DNA of 64,000 nucleotides from Daldinia sp. FL1419 (Eukaryota; Ascomycota; Sordariomycetes; Xylariales; Hypoxylaceae), in NCBI GenBank assembly GCA_025201765.1, contig MU623388.1, positions 124,001-188,000 of the forward strand. The letters run 5' to 3'. Position numbers and translations under genes: made by a program. The notes under the pieces were generated by a model that did not search any database, had not been told where the DNA came from, and worked only from the letters and a program-made list of their open reading frames with translations. This document shows, in pieces, positions 48,168-60,500 of the stretch. The first letter of the stretch is position 1. Each line of letters starts with the position of its first letter.

Positions 48168-49886
48168 ATGGCCGACTCCGAAGATAATCTCTCGATAGAG
48201 AGCGAGGAACAATTATGGACTGGTTCGTCCTCACTGCACCCCCGATACCCTGGCTTCTCTCGAACTTAGGGGAGAGAGAATCTCTGATTCTTCGCATTAT
48301 TTTTGGAAGCTTAACTGACTTTACTTTTACAGAGTTGAGTAAAGTAGTTTCTACTAACTGCCCTGCCGAAGCTCACGAGATCATCGATGATGCCTTGCGA
48401 TCATGGCTATACCTCGCGTCGCGATGCCGAAACGAATTCTCCCAGTCCGAAGATGACGTAGTCGATTGCTCTCAAAGCCTCCTTCGTGGGAATCTCTTCC
48501 ACATCAACCCGGACTACGTGCGCACGCAGATTATCTATAGCTTACTGCAGGAAGATGAGCCTGGTCCCCTATATGTTATCGCTAGTTTCCTCCTGCTCGA
48601 TGGTCGGGCGGATGAAGCCACGTTCAAAAGGATGATCGAGGAGAGTTGTTTCCATCGCCTACTAGAGCTGATCAACGGGCGAAGAAACGACGATCCGGGC
48701 TTACATCGACTGCTACTGGATTTGATGTACGAGATGTCACGGATTGAACAGCTTCGCATCGAGGATCTGCTACACGTTGATGACGGATTCGTGACCTATC
48801 TATTCGAACTTATCGAAGACCTTTCTGACGATGCACACGATCCGTACCACTATCCCATCATCCGAGTACTGGTAGGTTTGAATGCGCGCGTAAAATATAT
48901 TCGACATGCTGATTTGCTGCTAGCTCGTCCTCAACGAACAATACATGGTTGCATCCACAGCCGCGATGAATGACCCCACGTTGATTGCGCCGCTGACAAA
49001 CAAAGTCGTCAAGTGCCTTAGCTTATACGGTCCGAGTTATAGAACGTTTGGAGAAAACATTATTTTGCTTCTCAACCGCGAAACTGAGACATCTTTGCAG
49101 CTTCTCATCCTGAAGCTCCTTTACTTGCTTTTTACCACTAAAGCTACGTATGAATATTTCTATACTAATGACTTGCGGGTTCTCCTTGATGTCATCATTC
49201 GCAATCTTCTCGACCTTCCGGAAGAATTGATGGCTTTACGGCATACGTACCTCCGTGTGATGTATCCCTTGCTTGCGCATACACAACTTAACCAACCACC
49301 CCACTACAAAAAGGACGAGGTGCAGAAATTACTTAGGATACTAGCTGGATCGGGAAATACCCATTTCGCTCCCGTAGATGAGACCACCCTAAGACTTGTA
49401 GACCGCGTATCTAAAGTTAAGTGGCTTTCTGATGAGGTTTCGGGTGCTGGAGAGATCGCACGGAAACTTCTTGGCATCAGCCTCTCGCCCACGGAGACCG
49501 CTAGCAACGTCAGTGTCGTGCAGGTGGCAGCAGTTATGGAGAAGCCCGGTGTTCAAACACCTAGTCGGAAAGCCGAAGCTGAGGCTGAGGCTGAGGCTGA
49601 AGTTGAAAAGAAGAAAATTGACAATGGGACAGAAGCCAAGAATGAGGTACCCCGTCCGAGCTCTAGTCGTGGGGAAAGTAGATCGAAGGAAACGTCCAAA
49701 CCAAGTAGGCCTAAGAAACCGCTTCCCGAGGTACCGAAACACCGACACGGAGTACCATACGTCTCTACAGGACACGAAAACGCCACTAAGAGCGTTAAGA
49801 AGGCACCACCAAAGGCACCGCCACCAAGGCGCAAAGGCAGAATTAGGACTACGGAGACCGTGAGGTCTATATCAGAGTTAGTCTGA
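48168..49886 (+). CDS. ldb17: Ldb17/SPIN90 (WISH/DIP)-family actin regulator
   Basis: Cortical actin and endocytosis factor; SPIN90/Dip1 relatives activate Arp2/3 without a preformed filament. Three exons: 48168-48222, 48333-48871 and 48924-49886 (introns 110 and 52 nt), 518 residues. The short exon 1 (MADSEDNLSIESEEQLWT) was found from the ATG at 48168; it joins in frame to ELSKVVSTN. The armadillo-like helical core spans about 25-370, with FHINPDYVRTQIIYSLL, YPIIRVLLVLNEQYMVAS (made by joining exons 2 and 3) and TLRLVDRVSKVKWL. The C-terminus is disordered: an Ala-Glu repeat (about 407-418), then PxxP elements KKPLPEVPKHR and KAPPKAPPPRRKGR that should bind SH3 domains. This agrees with Ldb17, which works with the SH3 protein Sla1. 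Confidence 0.88.
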
Positions 49887-52179
49887 GATTAGTTCAAAGC
49901 TTAAGGTGTCTTGAGAGAGAGCAAGGATGTAATTTGATTAATCGTGGGCGAAAGCGTTCCAGCAACGGAGATTTGGGCTCCGTGTCGTGTATAAGAATGG
50001 TATTTTTTCTGACAGGGGAAATGGCGCACCTCGAAGCCCATGCTTGAGAAACGAAATCCCAAAGGCAGACAGCATTTGCATAGGCAAGGCGTTTAGGAAA
50101 GGATGGACGAAAGGAGGTTTCATTTTCTTGGGGTCAAGCAAGGAGTATCCGAATGGTGCCTGCACTCTATAGTCCGTAAGAAATAGTTAATGTTCATGAT
50201 AATTTTACTATCCGAATTCCAGTGGGGAATGCTGATGATGAGCTGCGATGGCTAATGAAGATGTTCTCCTAGTATAATTCTTCTGGGTTCCCACGTGAAG
50301 CTGAATATAGAATAGTACATAGATCTGTCTTGCTTAAGATCTTCAGGTACAACGTTGCAGCACAGCGTACTAGAGTGTTGTCCTACGTAGCTGTCCTGTA
50401 TAGCTTATGTAGGTAGGTAGCTATAAATTTATGATGAGGGACGTAGGTGGCTTATAGGTCTTTTATACCAAGAAAAAAAAAGATCTTTATTGGAGATGCG
50501 AAATAGGAGAAAAGCATTTGGGGTTATGGGGTTATGGGGTTATGGACAACACTTCTTGCGTCTACCTCTGCAACTCTCAACCAATAATAACGTACCAAAG
50601 TTCCATTCATGCAGAATTGGGTGTACTGCTTTTATTGGATGGATTTGATAGTTCTATGGTTCCGTAGATGAGAATGTGGGAAATCTTGGGTTCACATGCA
50701 ATCAATGGCTGCGTTATTTAAACACGTATATAAAAGCTATAACTAGGAAGGTTAGTTGAATAATTTATGGTCTTTATTTATAAATGATATCTGATAGCTT
50801 TATCTGGATTGAATACCTACTTAATTAATATATGTAAGGGGCCTGATGATTGCGAGAAGTCTGTATCACGGTGCAACGTTCAAAACTTGGTTTATCTCGA
50901 TAATAAGTTGATATGAAATCTGATGTATTATGTTCAGTTACTTAAGGACCTTAGGTACCTACCTAGTGTACCTATGTAGGTGCCTATATAAGTTAAAGAA
51001 TCCAAAGACATCTGCGGATATTTCCGTACGCATAGGTATAGCACGCCTTGTACAATACGCTCAGCTCAGCGGATAGGCTACGTCATAGTATTGTCTGACA
51101 AAGATTCGTGCAAGAGCGCCCGAACCCCGCCTATCCTGCTAGTGGGCCGATTTAGCCGGGACCTTGCTAGCTTGGAATACCGAATGCGGATGGTACGAAC
51201 CGCCAGCTGGTAACGTATGAAGCTTTTACGTATGGCAGCAGCCAAACGGTACATGCGTAGGGGTAGATCCTAGTCGAAGCTAAGCCATTTTGGGCTTTTT
51301 ATGTGAATGAACATTTGAAGAGAATCGGGCACGACAAGCTGGGGGGGAAGTCGCAAAGGTGACGACAACCACATCACTGTGACTGCCCATCCCTCCAAGC
51401 TCTATTCTCTTTTTTTAATTCTTTCTTTCATAATCAAGGGATTTGACCCTATTTTCTTATCGCAAGCCGTCGCTTCAGAATTAGACTCTTCGACAAATTC
51501 CACTTCAATCGCAGCATTTAGACCTGTAAGTATGAAACCAAATATTCCTACTTTAATACTAGAGCCCAATCGAGGTATAGTCCAACTTCTTAACGATAAG
51601 GGATCCTGAATCGTGTACATCAACCCGATCTTGGACGATTCTTTAAGCTCATCGACTAGTTGACCTTTGATATTGGAGACACTCAAACTGTTACAACATT
51701 GGACAATTACCAATTACCCGACCTGTAAATTGAATACATGTGCATGACTTCTTTAGACTAACTTGGCAGTTGTTATATAGGATTAAAAAAGTATTTCTTA
51801 ACGAAAATAAGAAGGCCAGAGGCGCCGTTTGTTACCACCATACACACTCATATCGGTCACATCGAACTCTATGCACCCCGCTACAATCTACGAATCTACC
51901 TTGTCAGTCGGTGCTACTTAGGCACGCGTCCTAAAGAATCTAGAAGAAGAAAAAAAAAGAAAAAAAAAGGAGAGGTCTAGGCAAAAGGTACGCTTAAACA
52001 ATAATAAGTCTTGTAAGACTGAGACCAACCGAAAGCAAGGAGAGGTACTGAATCATTAGTACGGATTGGCCGCCTTTCTATTCAATTTTAGTCTTGAACC
52101 TTCTTTAATAAGTCACTAAGGTTAAGTATATCCTTCTGACCTGCATCCATGTCTAGGTAGATTTACGTCAACGCTTTCC
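49887..52179. other. Spacer of 2.3 kb
   Basis: Ldb17-like 3' UTR and the promoter of the Slm1-like gene. It contains GGGGTTAT repeats (50518-50544), TACCTACCTAGT motifs near 50950, A-rich tracts (51947-51968) and AT-rich patches. Small frames on both strands around 51380-51713 lack ATG starts and overlap each other; I do not call them. Confidence 0.5.
50518..50544 (+). repeat. (GGGGTTAT)n short tandem repeat
   Basis: Three units of GGGGTTAT. The unit differs from the fungal telomere repeat TTAGGG, so I read it as an ordinary microsatellite. Confidence 0.65.
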
Positions 52180-54974
52180 ATGTCTGCCAAGCCTCCACTC
52201 CCTCTGGCTCCGCCTACCATCGAATCCAATATGAATCAACCTACTGCCGCCTTAGATCCCGTGGCATTCCCTACCAACGGTACCGCAGGTGGCTATTCGA
52301 AATCCAATTCCGGCGGTTACTTTACGTACCACCAGCCACAAAGAGCTCCAGTAGATGACGAAACTCTGTCCAACACGCTAGCGAATTCTCATATCGCACC
52401 ACCACAGAGTGATACCTACCAAACCGCGAGTCGTCAGCCTAAGTTTACTGAGGAGTGGGATGCGAGTGTGAGGGGTGATTCAGTCGTCGACGGTCCAACA
52501 TCGCAGCCAATATCACAACAGAATAATTACCAGCATTCCACTATGCAACGATCCAACTCGATATCTTCGCGACCCGAAGTACTTACTACCGGCGATGGCG
52601 CAAGTACACACGCCATATCTCTATCGAGGGGGAATACCCTAAAAAAGAAGAATTCTCTGCGCAGGAGTGGCAGTCTTAAGCGCAGCAGCAGTCGTAGGAG
52701 TATGAAGGCCGGTAGCGTAAGGAGTTTGGCCCTACAAAGTTCTCACGATTCGGACGAAATCCACAGCGCATTCTACTGCCCCGTACCTACTTCGGGCAGC
52801 CCGACAGAAATACTAGCCGAGAGGTTCCAGTGTAGGTTGCGACGTCTTCTACGTCTAATTATCTCGCATGTTTCGTTGTCGCTAACGCCAATGTGTAGCA
52901 TGGAGGAAGATTCTTAAGGATCTCATTGCATATTTTAGGGAAATACAATCGCATTACGAGCATCGATCTAAATCGCTTCTGAAGCTTGCCAACGTATTAA
53001 ACAATACGTCAACTCCACCTGGCTTTCTTGCAACCGGCGGGTTGGATGATGCCCTCCAGATTCTAAGAGGTCACCATAAAAATATGATTTTAGAGGCCAA
53101 CAAAGCCAAGGAAATTGAACAAGACGTCATCTTAGCCCTGACTGGCTTGAGGAGCGATCTCAACCAGAAGATTAAAGAAATCAGGAGCCTATCCAGCGAT
53201 TTTAAGAATTCGGTCGAGAAGGAAATGGAGAGTACTAGGAAGGCCGTCAATGCGCTGCAAGAAGTCCTAGGGCAGAGCGAACTGGATCCTTCTATGACAA
53301 CTGGCAAGCAAGATCCCTACCTTCTACGACTTTCGGTAGATCGTCAACTCGAGAGGCAACTGGACGAGGAGAATTATTTGCACAAGGTAAAATAACTTTT
53401 ATTCCGCTTGGATAAAGACAAATTCTCACAAAACTATAGGCATACCTGAACCTCGAGTCGTCAGGTAGAGAGCTTGAGTCGATTGTTGTCGGCGAGATCC
53501 AAAAGTCGTACAACGCGTACATGGGTATTATGAAGCGGGAAGCAGACGCAGCATACAACGCCATTGACGAACTCCGTGCCGGTCCCATTTCGATGCCTAA
53601 AGATCACGAGTGGATTACTTTCATTCAGAGGGACTCGCAATTTGTCGACCCCGATGTGCCGCTACGTTCTGCCGAACATATCCATTACCCAGGCCGAGAT
53701 CATTTCGCTTGCCAGGAAATACGCGCCGGTCTACTTGAGCGCAAGAGTAAATACCTAAAGAGTTATACGGCTGGATGGTGAGGTGCTCCTTTTTGGACGC
53801 TTGAACTGAGTTAGCTAACATGATGTATAGGTATGTATTATCACCGACTCATCTACACGAGTTTAAATCGGCCGACAAAACTCAAGCGCCTGTTATGTCT
53901 TTGTATCTTCCCGAGCAAAAATTAGGCTCGCATTCTACGGAGGGCGGTTCGTCCAACAAATTTATCCTCAAGGGGCGACAGACCGGGGCTATGCACCGCG
54001 GCCATACCTGGGTATTCCGTGCCGAAAGCCACGATACTATGATGGCTTGGTATGAGGACATCAAGGCTCTTACCGAGAAGTCTCCCGAGGAGCTTAGCAA
54101 CTTTGTTCGAGGCCATTCTCGCGCGTACTCTCGAACTTCCCAGCGCACCGCGAGTTCGGATGGTATTATGGATGATGAGGACGATGAGCCGTTTGCGGTC
54201 GACCCAGCTGTCGCTAGCCCAGGTTCTCGACAGGACACTGCGCAGAACAGGCCCGAGCCAGGAGGTCGGTTTCCATCCGACATACAAGTGAACGCGCAAA
54301 GGGGCTTACAAGTACCACGTTCTCCCAGCAGTGTAGGCTCAGGACTCGTCGGAAGCGAATACGCACTTAGCGGCGCCAATGGAGCCATCAACCAGGATCG
54401 AGAAGTAACCGCAGCCGCGGGCGCATTACCTGGAAGCGGAATGGGCGAGCCTTATCCCGGAAATCGGGCGTCGCAGTTTGTTGGCCAGTCCTACGGGAAC
54501 ACCCCAAGCGTGAGATTGGACCAGGCGCACAGCCAAGCAGTAGTTATTGACTATGAAGCGCGAGCAGATGGCATAAACCCCTATAACGGAGAACCTATCC
54601 AACAGCAACAGTTGCAACAACAGCAGAGGGGAATCCCAAGCCGGCCCGTTATCATCCCCGGTCCGTCATCTAACAGCACAACGCAGACCCTAGAGACAAC
54701 CACCAGCCAAGATTCAGGCATACCCAACGCGTACGAGATGGCTACCGATGCCCAGCAAAAATATGTGCCGAGCACGGCAGCGTATAGCTTACAAGGAAAG
54801 GATGTCGGTGTTGGGAACGGATACACGAAGCCGTTGCCCAACCCGGCTACGGGGATGCCATTCGTGAGCCAGAATGGGCAACCTCGACCGTACGGCGACA
54901 GGACGAGTAGCAACCCCCATGTCCCCGGCGAGTACCCGCGGAGCACACCAGGGACTACCCCTAGTGCTTATTAG
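52180..54974 (+). CDS. Slm1/Slm2-like PH-domain protein (TORC2 effector family)
   Basis: Plasma-membrane phosphoinositide-binding protein; in yeast Slm1/2 relay membrane stress to TORC2 and sphingolipid control. Four exons: 52180-52831, 52899-53386, 53440-53777 and 53831-54974 (introns 67, 53 and 53 nt), 873 residues. Residues 1-215 are disordered and contain a basic Ser/Arg-rich patch (SLRRSGSLKRSSSRRSMKAG). About 217-460 is helical, F-BAR-like, starting SWRKILKDLIAYFREIQSHY. A PH domain follows (about 465-595), with LLERKSKYLKSYTAGWYVLS, LHEFKSAD and the ending WVFRAESHDTMMAWYEDIKAL. The last 280 residues are Gln/Pro/Gly-rich. Exon 3 reads through its donor as W-stop, so correct splicing is needed to restore Trp493. 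Confidence 0.88.
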
Positions 54975-55503
54975 GTTTTATAGAGGAAGTTGATTAAGCT
55001 GCTTGGATAAAACTGATACCCTATCGAAGATTACAGGTGGTCTCGGGGATTCCTGGATCACCAACTGAGGGACAGGTTCCCGATTCGTCTCGTTTGGACA
55101 TAGCAAGCACTGCTTTTTTTATTTTTTTTATCTTTTATGTGGTGGACGCCAGAGACAGAGATATGACGGATGGTTAGGAGTTTGATTGATAACGTCGAAT
55201 GCTGGAAGTATACCTTTTCCCATTATTTTCTTTTTTTTTTTCTTGCGTGGCGTTGGTTTCTCTCGTTACGCTTTTGTATACCTCAACCGCCAGTTTTTTC
55301 TTTTCACAAAAAGGGGGCGGCGGCGGGTAGTCTTTTTTTTTTTTTTTTCTCATTTTCTTATGATGAGATGGGAGATAGGAGTGGATGGAAAGGGGAAGGG
55401 GGAGGATGGATACCTAGGTATTCTTTACGAGTAGAAGTCATGGCGCGCGTGGTTAGGGGCGTGGGGGTTGGAGGTTGGAGGTTGAAGTAGGGTTGGGGAT
55501 GAG

Positions 55504-55590
55504 TGAATATGAATATGAATAGGAATATGAATAGGACTATGGAATGTCGATATCGATATCGATATCGATATTGGTATTGGTATTGGTATA
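55504..55590 (+). repeat. Compound microsatellite (GAATAT)n-(TCGATA)n-(TTGGTA)n
   Basis: Three adjacent hexanucleotide arrays: GAATAT/GAATAG units, then four TCGATA units from about 55547, then TTGGTA units up to about 55588. Each array appears to blend into the next by one or two base changes. Confidence 0.75.
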
Positions 55591-55690
55591 GATTTACCTG
55601 TTATGGTATGGATAGGGGTATACGTTAACTAGGGAATATGAATTCTTTCGTACGCTTCGACCGGATTCTGCGTGACTGGTGACGGGGCCG

Positions 55691-55716
55691 GGTAGGGGTA
55701 GGGGTAAGGGTAAGGG
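55691..55716 (+). repeat. (GGGGTA)n / GGGTAA units
   Basis: Four to five units, changing from GGGGTA to GGGTAA. It resembles telomeric repeats only in being G-rich. Confidence 0.6.
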
Positions 55717-56807
55717 GATGTGTAGTCGGAGGGAAAGAGCGTGTAGGTATTCGGCGCGGAGGAGCTGGCTAGCTCGGGGTAGATGATGTGCGTCAAAATA
55801 AACCCTTCGTGTTCGTTGGGTGTGGTTAGGAGTACGGTGAGGAGGAGGTGGCGTTTGAAGTATTGGAAGTGCATTGTGGTTGGGGAACCTTACCTAGGTA
55901 GGTTGGTAGTTTGAGAGCGACGAAGCGGATGATAAGGTGACCTATGTAGTGGTTTATTTGCCCGGTCTGCACGAGCTGTCCAGGTAGCAAGTAGCAAGTA
56001 GTAAGCTAGCTAGGTATATACCGAATTCCCAACTTGGGAATGGACTACGGGCTTGGCTTACTAGGTGGTAACCTAGTGTTTGTTGCCACCTAGAGGCTTG
56101 TATGTTGTATGTTTTGGGTTGGTTTGCTGCTTGGTGCTTTGAGGAAAGAGGTAGCTGTTGGCTGAGTTGTAATACTATGATAGTACGGGTCTTGCTGGCT
56201 GGGGGATGTCTTGTTTGGAACTAGTTTCGGGTGAACTTGTAGAGGTGGTGGTTTCACATGATCCTTTGTGAGAACGGAGCTCTAAATAGGTAGGCGATAG
56301 GAAGCTTCTCAGTCCAATGGGTAGAATTTGTACGTAAGGATGTGATGGCAGTTTCCGAACAGAAGATAGCACCACCGAATGTCTCAAGAACACATAGTAT
56401 CAAATATAGCGATGTCGAAGGTATATTTGAACCATAACAAGCTTCTTGTAGGCCAACACATCTTGACATAGTCGATCAACAATACAAACCAGCCAACACA
56501 TTCTCACGATTTGGGCAAGAGTTCAATGCAGTTATATGTAAACAACGTATATTTACAACCAACCGGTAAGCAGCCCAGTTAGAAATAGCAGAAGCTTTTC
56601 GTTTTTTATGCAAAGCATGGAGAAAAGGTAACATTTTTCAAATAATCAGAACTTCCTCGTAACGCCATTCCCGTACCACGTGAGAACATTTGAATGACCT
56701 GGATGGCCCACTACGACGGGTGTGGTCGTCATTAACACCGTCACCACTGGTCGTGGCGCGTGCCCGGCAGGTGAACAAAAATCGGGGGGTATATCTTCGC
56801 GCCCAGC

Positions 56808-57578
56808 TTAGAATCGACCTCCTCGGCTGAAACCGCCCCGGCCTCTACCACCACCGCCGCCGCCGCCGCCTCTGCTGAATCCACCGCTACCCCCTCGACC
56901 ACCGCCTCCGCGGCCACCACCGAAGCTGCCTCGTCCACCTCTCGACGGGCCTCCCCTACCGCCACCGAATCCGCCACCGAATCCACCACGGCCGCCTCCT
57001 CTTATCGGACCACCTCGCTGTCCGCCACGACCACCGCCACGGCTGGGCTTCTTTACTTTCGGTGCTCCCGGCGGGGGCTTAGGCCTGGGGAGGAACTTCT
57101 CTAGAGGAAGCAGCTTCTCCGAGCCGATGTAGAACTTGTCGCCGGGCTTGAAAGACGTAGCCTGGATGCCTTCGGTAGGCTTAATAGTGAAGTAGACCTG
57201 GTTAATAGGCCCTAGAACCTCGTCGACCTTTCCGACAGCCGTCTTGTTCTCTAGGAAGATCTGCGCGTTGAAGTGCGGCACCTTGGGGTTGATGCTTTCG
57301 CAAACCATTTCCCCTTCGCAAGCGTGCATGAAGCTTCCCATCTCGAGGATTTGGTCCGGTGGGCCGAAGTCTCGCTGGCCGAAGCCGCCGCGGCCTATTA
57401 TAAGAAGTTGTTAGCTTTATTTGATTTATTTTCAAAGAGAAGTCAAGCATCAAAGTTTCAAAAAATAAAAAAATAAAAAAAAGCAGCACGCACCACCACC
57501 ACCACCACGGCCACCTCCTCGACCACCACCGAAGCCTCCACCGAAGCCGCCACGTCCGCGCGGCGCTCCTCTCGACAT
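56808..57578 (-). CDS. gar1: H/ACA snoRNP protein Gar1
   Basis: Subunit of the H/ACA ribonucleoprotein that guides rRNA pseudouridylation in the nucleolus. Two exons on the minus strand: 57578-57494 and 57394-56808 (99-nt intron), 223 residues. Exon 1 codes only a Gly/Arg-rich N-terminal tail (MSRGAPRGRGGFGGGFGGGR). The conserved core follows at about 40-125: MGSFMHACEGEMVCESIN, then KVDEVLGPINQVYFTIKP and FKPGDKFYIGSEKLLPL. A second, longer Gly/Arg-rich domain (about 140-223) ends the protein. The two RGG-type tails are a hallmark of Gar1. The intron splits the first of them. The start is the ATG at 57578. Confidence 0.95.
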
Positions 57579-60500
57579 AGTGACGTGCGTTACGAGGTCA
57601 ATTGGCCTCTAAGGTATCGTATAGTTTCCGGTGGTGTTGGCTGTCGATCGTGTTTCCGCGAATTGGAGAAAATTATTATAAAAAAGTTCGAAGCTTTCCG
57701 ACCTCGAATAATTTTGCTGGAGCTAAACTTCTAAGGTTAAGTTGCTTTAGCACCCGCAACTTTTTTTCTCGGTCGGAAAAACGTGCACGGATGATAAGAC
57801 TTTATCGATAGGAGGTAACTTACTAAACAACTGATAAGGACTTCGATATTGGATTCAGGCAGAAGACTGCAGGATTAGGTAATTCGACGCAATACCACCT
57901 CGACTGCGGCAGCGCTACCCTGGCCGCTTACCTAATGCATGATAACTCTGTCATGTAGGTACTAACCTAGTTACTTCTTACATGAGGAGATACAATACCT
58001 AACTACTAGCAAATAACATCGACGAAGTAACGTGCAACTTGCACCACCACAAATCAACGTAATTCATACCTTAATCGTAGGACTTGGGAGGACAGACACT
58101 CCGGATTGGATCACTTGCTCAATATTCCAATCCTCCAATTTTGCCCGAAACGACTTGTTTTGATCTGGGACCAATAAGACCGCAAATGTCGCCCAAACCC
58201 GCTAAGGTCGTCCTACCACAACAGAAAGCCACGTCCTCAAATTCTCGGTAATGAATGTATAAGGATAGCAATCCTTTCGGGAACAATACGCCCCGTTTGA
58301 TTCTTGAGTATTTAAAAGCTTGTTTTTTTTCTGGTACGTGGCCCGAGGGGCTGCGGGTGGCTATGTCGAGGACTTGCTGCACCCGCCCATCCGATGGCAC
58401 CATCAAACAGCTTACGAATAACCATGGTGTAGCATCGTCTCCTAGTGGAAGCAGGCTGGAGGCCTCGTCCTGCCTAAGTCAGTTTGACGACGTGCTGTAT
58501 AACTGTCTAATAAGCATAAGACCACGGAACTGATCTGGTCTTGGGTAGCTTTGATATGGTATGGTGTTTGTGGTACACGAGAAAAAGACTCCATGCAAGA
58601 TATGTATTAGTTTCCTGGCTGCATTGGCTGTCGTGTTACTCCAAAGTTTGCCCAAATAGACGGCCCTTTATTTGCTATTTGCACCACGGCTTGACAAAGC
58701 ATCAAGTGATTGATATCATTACCATCGTTATCATGACTAAATTTAGCAGAAAGAAAGGTTCCTTGGCTTCTTCAAACGATGCGGGCTGATAGCAAATCTA
58801 AGACTGGCATCATCATAAATAATCACCCTAGATCCTCCCGTCAAGAAAAGAAAGATCGTCGACGCTCTTATTAAATCGTTATGACGTCGTGGAACTGTTC
58901 GAGGATGCGGGATGGAATATTTGGATTTTGCCAAGTCACGTTGGCGTTCCTTTCTGCAAGTGTGAAGCTGGAAAAGTGGGAATGTTCCATGTACGTGCGA
59001 GTCGAGATCGGACCCCAACGCAGGTGTCATGCTGGGGATAACTGGTCTTAGCATCATGGCGAGCTGGGATAAAGCTACGAAAAACGGGGCTTTGTACCGC
59101 CGTAGCGAAAACGCATGGGGACCATTATGGTTCCTGCGTAAGGCGGTACAATTCTTCCACTATGAGCGTCGAGCCGAAACCTTGGCAAGCCACTAGGTTG
59201 ACCTAATCCTATTATAGGAGGTGCACCAAGATAGCCTATGCGGTGTATCAGAGCTCCAGATTGTTGCTAATACACCAGTACACTAGGTTTACCGTCTACC
59301 ATCCGTAACTCTTTGGGCCTTAGCCTGGCAGCTGCCTGGTAGCTCCTCGAGGGCAATACGGCGTAATGAACAAGGTATTGATGAGTGTTATCAGTTGCCG
59401 ACGCCTTGGTTATAGATCTATGGGTTCTATAGGTACTTATTAATAAAAGATAACAGTACGTAAGTTGAATAGGTCATAAAATCCCCGTAATATATGTGCA
59501 TCTTTTTTCTTTTTCTTTTTCTTTTTCTTTTTCTTTTTTTTAACGAGAAGTCGTTCTGAGGAAAAATAAAGCGGCTCGCTTGTATTCCCGCGTTGCATAG
59601 CATAGCATACAAGTCTCAGGAAAATACATTTGCAAAAGGGTTTCCATAAGCCACAAGATGATCGCCACAACTAGATTATCACGAGTCGGTTAGACATGGT
59701 TGCTACGGGATAATCGAATCGGCTTTAGAACCCGTTTTTCTTCAAAAGCCGACTGATGAAATTCATTGCGATGAATTGGAAAGAGTGGACAACTGCGTTG
59801 GTCCTCCGATAAAACCCTTATCCATTTAATCGGGTAGTTATTCCACGAAATACTGTCGCTTGTAAGCGTAGGGCTGGCTTTTTACGACATGCCAGCTTAT
59901 CGGTAACTAACCGAATCTCCAGCAAAGCTGGTCTGAAGATTATCTTTTCCTTCTTCTTGTCTCGGCGTTCTTCAGCGGCTTGGCAGATGTAATCCTTATT
60001 TCAACGCTCTAGACCCGCGGCTCTGTCTGGTATCAGATGCTTATGAGTCCACCTGCGGCACAGTAGATTGTACTTTCACACGAGCAAGGTCTAAGACGGA
60101 CAAATTGTCGCACTCGCGTTGTTCACCCCCAATGTTATAAGCTGACAGAATAAATTATGCGGCCGCACGTGTCCTTGCTTGCGGTCGACGGGGTCGAAGT
60201 GGTTCGAAGTGGACACAGCCACTATCGTGTTCTAGGCACCGACATTTGTGAATTGTTGGAAGATGTCGGATTCCGCGATCAACATCGTCTACTCCTATTT
60301 AACGCCGATCAGAGTAGATCGGAGTAGATCACGGTGGAAGGATGCGGTAATGAGTAATGAGCGCAGTCTAGAAGCTCGAGAAACTTAAATAGCATAATAA
60401 TAGTTGATAAACTTGGGGATTCGATCAGGTATTTTAGATATTTTAGTCGTTCTGGCGTAAGTCGGGATAAATTAGCACATGGACTTATATCGGTAGCGCA

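Larger units (their letters stand above)
54975..56807. other. Convergent spacer of 1.8 kb with microsatellites
   Basis: Between the 3' ends of the Slm1-like gene (plus) and Gar1 (minus). It holds T-runs at 55228-55240 and 55333-55349, the microsatellite block at 55504-55590 and GGGGTA units at 55691-55716. No gene is seen. Confidence 0.55.

Noticed and set aside
51379..51713. Small frames with hydrophobic N-terminus
   Set aside because: They begin at GTG or TTG, overlap on opposite strands and show no other support.
55691..55716. Telomeric repeat
   Set aside because: The units are GGGGTA/GGGTAA, only about 26 bases long, and the window is clearly internal.
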